From contig JAFXLL010000010.1 in assembly GCA_017531225.1 (NCBI GenBank), forward strand, positions 372,001 to 436,000: DNA of 64,000 nt, read 5' to 3'. The stretch is from Bacteroidales bacterium. GTDB taxonomy: Bacteria; Bacteroidota; Bacteroidia; Bacteroidales; F082. The position numbers and the translations under genes are program-made. Position 1 is the first letter of the stretch; every line of letters starts with the position of its first letter. Under the pieces are notes generated by a model. The model had not been told where the DNA came from. It saw nothing but the letters and a program-made list of their open reading frames with translations, and did not search any database. This document shows, piece after piece, positions 59,944-64,000 of the stretch.

Positions 59944-61890
59944 TTATTTGATAGTGTTAGCCAATTCTTTCAATTCGATATTACCCACAGCCTCACGCAT
60001 CTGACCCATGATCCAGTTGCGTTTGTTGACGGCGGCGTGGAACTTCTTACGTGGGACGTATGCCGAAACAAGCTTGTCGAGCTTCTTGCTCAGCGTGTCT
60101 TCCGAAGCTCTTCTGAAGCCGATGGTGCGAAGCACTTCCTTCATATCCATGGAAGCGTCGGCAACCAGCACAGGAGCCATATTCCAAGCCAGACGGTAAT
60201 TGAGTTTCTCTTTCTTCAAGAAAGCGAAGAGCTTATAGAGGGTGTCGTTATTAAACTGTGAACCAGGATTCTTGCACATCAGGTTCTTGAGACGCATGCC
60301 CACGAAGCAACCCAACATACGGCCGTCCACCTCAAGCTTCTCCACGATGTCCTTCATCGCCGGGAACCAGTTCTTGGTGAAGATGTAAGTGAAGCAATCC
60401 TGCGGGACGTTCCATTCCTGCAGTTTGTAGTAACGGTCGACGACCTCTGAAGGCAGTTCCTTCTTCATTGCTTCGATCTCCTTCGGGTCAAGCGGGATAG
60501 GAGCCGAGTCGGTATCAGGATACATACGATCGGCACCTGGCAACACACGCTCGAAGATGGTGATGCCGTTGCAGATGGCCTTACGGGTTTCTTTCGGCAC
60601 GCCGTCGAATGCCATCAAGCAGCGTTCCTCGATGGTCTCGATAGCCGTAGGCATGTCATTCTTGGGACCCCAGATAAGGATCAAGGCGTCCTTCTCAGTG
60701 GCATGGACTTTCTTGCCCAACTTACGCCACACTGAAGGTTCCAGCACAGGCTCCATCATCTCGTCGTGAAGCATGTTCGGGCGTTCGAGGCAGGCGATCA
60801 CCTTCAGGCGGTCAGCAATTTCGTCGGCGAACATCTTACCAGGTTGGGTGAAATGCGACAACACGCCACGGAAACCAGGCAGACGGACGATCTTCAAGGC
60901 TCCGTCGGCAGCTTTAGCATCGCAAATCGGGGCATAATCAGTCTTGAAGCCCACGTCGGCCACTTCAACTTTCCAGTTATTCTTTTTCAGTTTTTTGTTG
61001 AGTTTCTCAGCAAGCAGCACCAACGACCATTGGCGGAAGCACTCGTTGTGCGACAGCTCAGGAATCCACTTGGTGTGTGAAACACCCTTCAGCTCGATAC
61101 GGGTACCACCAGTGCAGCTCACGTTGACGTCCTGACGGCCAGCGCCCATACCTGTACGCACCAAACCTGTGGAGCGTCCGAGGAAACGGATGAAGTCGCA
61201 GGTCTCGCGAAGTTCATCGGGGTTCTTGCAGTCGGGGTAAGTCACAGTCTCGATCAACGGCACACCCAGACGGTCGGTTTGATACACACGACGGTGGCCA
61301 ATGTCGCTAATCTCGCGGCAGGCGTCCTCCTCGATGCTCAGCTGGATCAGGCGGATGTCCTTCTTCGGCATCTTCAGCAGACCTTCCACGCCCACGATAG
61401 CGGTACGCTGGAATCCCGTCGGGATGGAGCCGTCAAGGTATTGTTTACGGGTGATATGTACCTCACCCACGATGTTCAGGTTAGAGCGCAGAGCGATGAT
61501 GATGGCGTTGTGCAGCGCTTCCTTGTTGATGGGGAACGGTGGAGTGTCATCGATGTCATAAGTGCATGCCGTCTGATTCTTGATACGGTAGACGATCTCT
61601 TTCTTCGTCTTGAACTCCATCAAGGCGGTGCCGTCGTATTCACCCAATTCCGAAAGGGTCGGGCGCATGTGACGGATCAGCTCGGCGTCGTAGTCCTCAA
61701 ACTTGTTGAATTTTCCTGCGGGGCAGTGGCAGAACAGTTTCTCTTTGGTCTTGATCTGCTGGTGCACCTCCAGTCCCGACATGAACCCGATGCGGTCATA
61801 ATCGGCCTGGGTAGCTTTCTTGCGCTCCACGTAACCGGCCTCTTGCATGGTCTGCTCGTAGTTGGCGCGAGGGTCGAAGTTAGTGCTCAT
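59944..61890 (-). CDS. gatE: Glutamyl-tRNA(Gln) amidotransferase subunit E (archaeal type)
   Basis: GatE binds and phosphorylates Glu-tRNA(Gln) and amidates it with ammonia from GatD. The 648-residue protein has the GatB/E kinase core (FMSGLEVHQQIKTKEKLFCHCP; GSIPTGFQRTAIVG; IEEDACREI; VPLIETVTYPD; GMGAGRQDVNVSC). It then has the AspRS-like insertion that GatB lacks (about 280-420, LPGFRGVLSHFTQPGKMFADEIADRL) and a C-terminal YqeY-like helical tail. Length and insertion separate it from bacterial GatB (about 480). No gatA or gatC is nearby. It precedes gatD by 8 bp, and its leader carries a heptad repeat. Confidence 0.92.
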   Translation of the reverse strand: MSTNFDPRANYEQTMQEAGYVERKKATQADYDRIGFMSGLEVHQQIKTKEKLFCHCPAGKFNKFEDYDAELIRHMRPTLSELGEYDGTALMEFKTKKEIVYRIKNQTACTYDIDDTPPFPINKEALHNAIIIALRSNLNIVGEVHITRKQYLDGSIPTGFQRTAIVGVEGLLKMPKKDIRLIQLSIEEDACREISDIGHRRVYQTDRLGVPLIETVTYPDCKNPDELRETCDFIRFLGRSTGLVRTGMGAGRQDVNVSCTGGTRIELKGVSHTKWIPELSHNECFRQWSLVLLAEKLNKKLKKNNWKVEVADVGFKTDYAPICDAKAADGALKIVRLPGFRGVLSHFTQPGKMFADEIADRLKVIACLERPNMLHDEMMEPVLEPSVWRKLGKKVHATEKDALILIWGPKNDMPTAIETIEERCLMAFDGVPKETRKAICNGITIFERVLPGADRMYPDTDSAPIPLDPKEIEAMKKELPSEVVDRYYKLQEWNVPQDCFTYIFTKNWFPAMKDIVEKLEVDGRMLGCFVGMRLKNLMCKNPGSQFNNDTLYKLFAFLKKEKLNYRLAWNMAPVLVADASMDMKEVLRTIGFRRASEDTLSKKLDKLVSAYVPRKKFHAAVNKRNWIMGQMREAVGNIELKELANTIK

Positions 61891-61895
61891 ATTTT

Positions 61896-61916
61896 GTTAA
61901 TTTTCAATTTTCAATT
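61896..61916 (-). repeat. Heptanucleotide tandem repeat (3 units) ahead of gatE
   Basis: Plus strand GTTAATT, TTCAATT, TTCAATT; on the gatE strand this reads AATTGAA, AATTGAA, AATTAAC. It lies 5 bases upstream of the gatE start codon. Confidence 0.75.
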
Positions 61917-62021
61917 CTAAAAAGAATCGGCTAAAATAAGAAATTCTTGGATTGGTTTTGAAAAAACGAGGATTTTTTGAATCGAACTTAGCGACAGAAT
62001 CGTTACTCTTTTCATTTCAAG

Positions 62022-64000
62022 CTAGGGTAACGTTGTAAACATCTGATTGTCGCCATATCCACCTTGCATATTTTCACCTGCAGCAAAAAACCTAACATAA
62101 TAGGTCGTGTTGGGGGTTAAACCCGTCATAGTATAAGACCAAGCATCACCGTCAAGAGTATGATCCACTCCCACCACAGGATTTGGTGACGTACTCCAAC
62201 AAATAGCAGTGTACATAACCTGCCCCGTGGTAATGACACTTCCACCACACACAGCTGTAGTACTAGTAATATTACTCACTGGAGAAGTAATAACGGTAGC
62301 TTGAGGATACCCTCCTGTAGTTTTCGCTATCACCTCCCCATATCCGACTCCTACTGAGTTAACGGCAAATGCTCTGAAATAATATGTGGTATTAGGATTA
62401 ATACCTCCCCATGACACAGTAAATGTACTTCCAACTCCTTCCATTCCATTCTCCCAAGAAACCTCCAAAGTATAGTTGTTGCCATTGAACGTAGGATTTG
62501 GATCAGTACTAATTAAAATTCCCACTTTTCTGTAATCAATGTTAGCTCCCCCATCGCTTGTTATTATTCCAGAAGCAGACCATTCATATCCGTACAATCC
62601 ATTCCAACAAGAAGCAGAAAGGGTTGTTACCATTGGCACCTCTGGCGGCAAAGTAGTAAAAGTAACAGTATTGCCATAACTGGTTGTACCATTGCTGACA
62701 GCAAATGCTCTCACATAGTATGTAGTATTTGCCCTTAATCCTGTGATTTGCCCTGTAAACTCCCCTGATCCACTACCTATTGTTATTTTATTGTCATCAA
62801 TTGTTGGATTATTTGACATACTCCAACAAATTCCTCGTGAGGTAACCGCCACACCTGTGTTTGACACTATACCTCCAGCAATAGCAGTTGTTGCAGTAAT
62901 GTTGGTTATTTCAGCTGTTGTTAATCCTATCGCCGCACCAAAACTCACCGTTTCACCGTATGCAATACCAACATTGTTTTTAGCGTATGTGCAAATAAAA
63001 TATTGTTGTCCTGCTAGCAAATTATTAACTGTCACATAAAAATCTCGTGAATCAGTTAATTCAGCGGTGACACAAGTACCATTGTGAGCAAGATCGGAAG
63101 AGGTGCCATAGCAGCAACCACATTCCGTAATATAGGAGCCTCCATCACTGATAAACCAACCCCTGACTCCAACTGAATTTGTGGTAATATTTAAACTCGG
63201 ATCTGTTTGAAGCCCTGGTACACTCGGCTGACCCGCCGAATATGACAACACCAAACGTAAGCCGAGCGTTGACAAAGCCGTTGATGGAGAACGACGGCAT
63301 GCAACACGACACGACCTTGAGCCACTACCATAACCCTGTCCGCTATAACACCCTCCCCTCGTAATATGATTCTCACTGTATCCAACAAACTTGGCAGAAG
63401 GACCTATAGGATCCGTTTGAGGATCACGCACATATCCTATCTCTCCATACTTTTTCCCGCTTCTGTAATCACTGCACCACTCAGCCACATTACCACTCAT
63501 ATCATAAAGAAACAGTTCGTTTGGCTCCTTAAGTCCTACAGGATGTGTCACCTCTCCACTATTCTCGCCAAACCATCCCACAGAAGAAAGATCGTTACTT
63601 CCACTGTATGTATATCCGTGGCTCTGGTTTCCGCCTCTTGCAGCATATTCCCATTGAGCTTCTGTTGGCAGACGAAACTGCATACCTGCTGGCAATTGAT
63701 CACTGACTTTTGTGTTAAGCGTGGTCAAAAAGTCTTGGACAGCATTCCATCCGACACTCTCTACAGGCAAACCATCTCCTTGGAAAGTGCTCGGGTTATT
63801 TCCCATCACCGCCCGCCAAAGCTCTTGAGTCACTTCATATTTACCCATGTAAAAGCCACTCATTGTAACTTGATGAGGTGGAGTTTCCTCTGCAGAACTT
63901 TGTGGATCATAATTCTGACCATTCTCATTATCCTGTTGTGCTCCCATCCAATACGTTCCACCTTGAACCTTCCTCATATCAAAACTGACGCCATCAACCG
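62022..64000 (-). CDS. SUMF1/FGE-like domain protein with FN3-like repeats (5' end outside window)
   Basis: The frame remains open upstream of the ATG at 63977 to the window edge, and VDGVSFDMRKVQGGTYWMG matches the usual start of a SUMF1 domain, so the gene begins outside the window. The SUMF1-like domain (about 240 residues: MGKYEVTQELWRAVMG, FRLPTEAQWEYAARGG, YDMSGNVAEWCSD, RGGCYSGQGYGS) lacks the Cys pair of true formylglycine-generating enzymes as far as I can see, so it is likely a binding domain. About four FN3-like repeats of ~95-100 residues follow, each with GICWS/CCYG and NTTYYVRAFA-type ends. There is no T9SS tail. Composition is markedly more AT-rich than the genes before it. Confidence 0.85.
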   Translation of the reverse strand, partial: VDGVSFDMRKVQGGTYWMGAQQDNENGQNYDPQSSAEETPPHQVTMSGFYMGKYEVTQELWRAVMGNNPSTFQGDGLPVESVGWNAVQDFLTTLNTKVSDQLPAGMQFRLPTEAQWEYAARGGNQSHGYTYSGSNDLSSVGWFGENSGEVTHPVGLKEPNELFLYDMSGNVAEWCSDYRSGKKYGEIGYVRDPQTDPIGPSAKFVGYSENHITRGGCYSGQGYGSGSRSCRVACRRSPSTALSTLGLRLVLSYSAGQPSVPGLQTDPSLNITTNSVGVRGWFISDGGSYITECGCCYGTSSDLAHNGTCVTAELTDSRDFYVTVNNLLAGQQYFICTYAKNNVGIAYGETVSFGAAIGLTTAEITNITATTAIAGGIVSNTGVAVTSRGICWSMSNNPTIDDNKITIGSGSGEFTGQITGLRANTTYYVRAFAVSNGTTSYGNTVTFTTLPPEVPMVTTLSASCWNGLYGYEWSASGIITSDGGANIDYRKVGILISTDPNPTFNGNNYTLEVSWENGMEGVGSTFTVSWGGINPNTTYYFRAFAVNSVGVGYGEVIAKTTGGYPQATVITSPVSNITSTTAVCGGSVITTGQVMYTAICWSTSPNPVVGVDHTLDGDAWSYTMTGLTPNTTYYVRFFAAGENMQGGYGDNQMFTTLP

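Overview
The window looks like a chromosomal piece of an uncultured, anaerobic gut- or rumen-type member of the Bacteroidales. Three things point that way: type IX secretion (T9SS) C-terminal sorting domains on secreted peptidases, the Bacteroidetes-type promoter box TAnnTTTG recurring just ahead of genes on both strands, and gene content such as a BlaI/BlaR1-TonB module, a SUMF1 protein fused to surface repeats, and a sodium-pumping methylmalonyl-CoA decarboxylase operon. No phage, insertion sequence, CRISPR array or rRNA was found. Coding density is very high and most gaps are under 150 bp.

Layout. 1-5,000: the end of a MATE exporter, two unknown membrane proteins, an amidohydrolase, a secreted GH29 fucosidase, and a zeta-toxin-like kinase overlapping a small gene. 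5,500-11,400: tRNA-Pro, mntP, a BamA-like barrel, an acyltransferase, a lytic transglycosylase and two small barrels. 11,400-17,500: enoyl-CoA hydratase, a Nudix/A1S_2505 fusion, a biotin-dependent carboxylase, an acyl-CoA dehydrogenase and an SPFH protein. 17,500-24,300: an M6 peptidase gene broken by one in-frame TAG, then a C10 cysteine peptidase, both carrying T9SS tails. 24,300-38,300: housekeeping genes (ileS, dksA-like, lspA, gpmA, phosphatase, asd, ribF, C69 dipeptidase, glnS). 38,300-41,800: AT-rich hicAB module, blaR1-tonB/blaI with two visible operators, tRNA-Gln(CTG). 41,800-47,500: pseudouridine synthase, udk, a flavinylated lipoprotein, DPP IV and a HAD lipoprotein. 47,600-50,500: hydrogenase maturation genes TM1266-type regulator, hydF and hydG. 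50,600-53,900: two lipoproteins and an M1 peptidase. 53,900-58,400: the mce-mmdA-oadG-bccp-oadB propionate operon. 58,500-61,900: gatE-gatD, normally archaeal. 61,900-64,000: an AT-rich SUMF1/FN3-like surface protein running off the right edge.

How the genes work together. The organism probably ferments sugars and peptides. Secreted peptidases (M6, C10, M1, DPP IV, C69) supply peptides. The succinate pathway ends in methylmalonyl-CoA epimerase and the sodium-translocating decarboxylase, giving propionyl-CoA and a sodium gradient. [FeFe]-hydrogenase maturation genes suggest hydrogen turnover.

The most unusual points are: (i) archaeal-type GatDE amidotransferase genes in a bacterium that also carries GlnRS and a tRNA-Gln in the same window; (ii) a dispersed family of tandem heptanucleotide repeats (roughly RNTNARA) sitting in the short gaps ahead of start codons and once inside the asd reading frame; (iii) readable operators: a perfect 8-bp inverted repeat across the hicAB promoter and start codon, and two identical AACTA-N6-TAGTT dyads bracketing the blaI promoter; and (iv) an oversized decarboxylase beta subunit.
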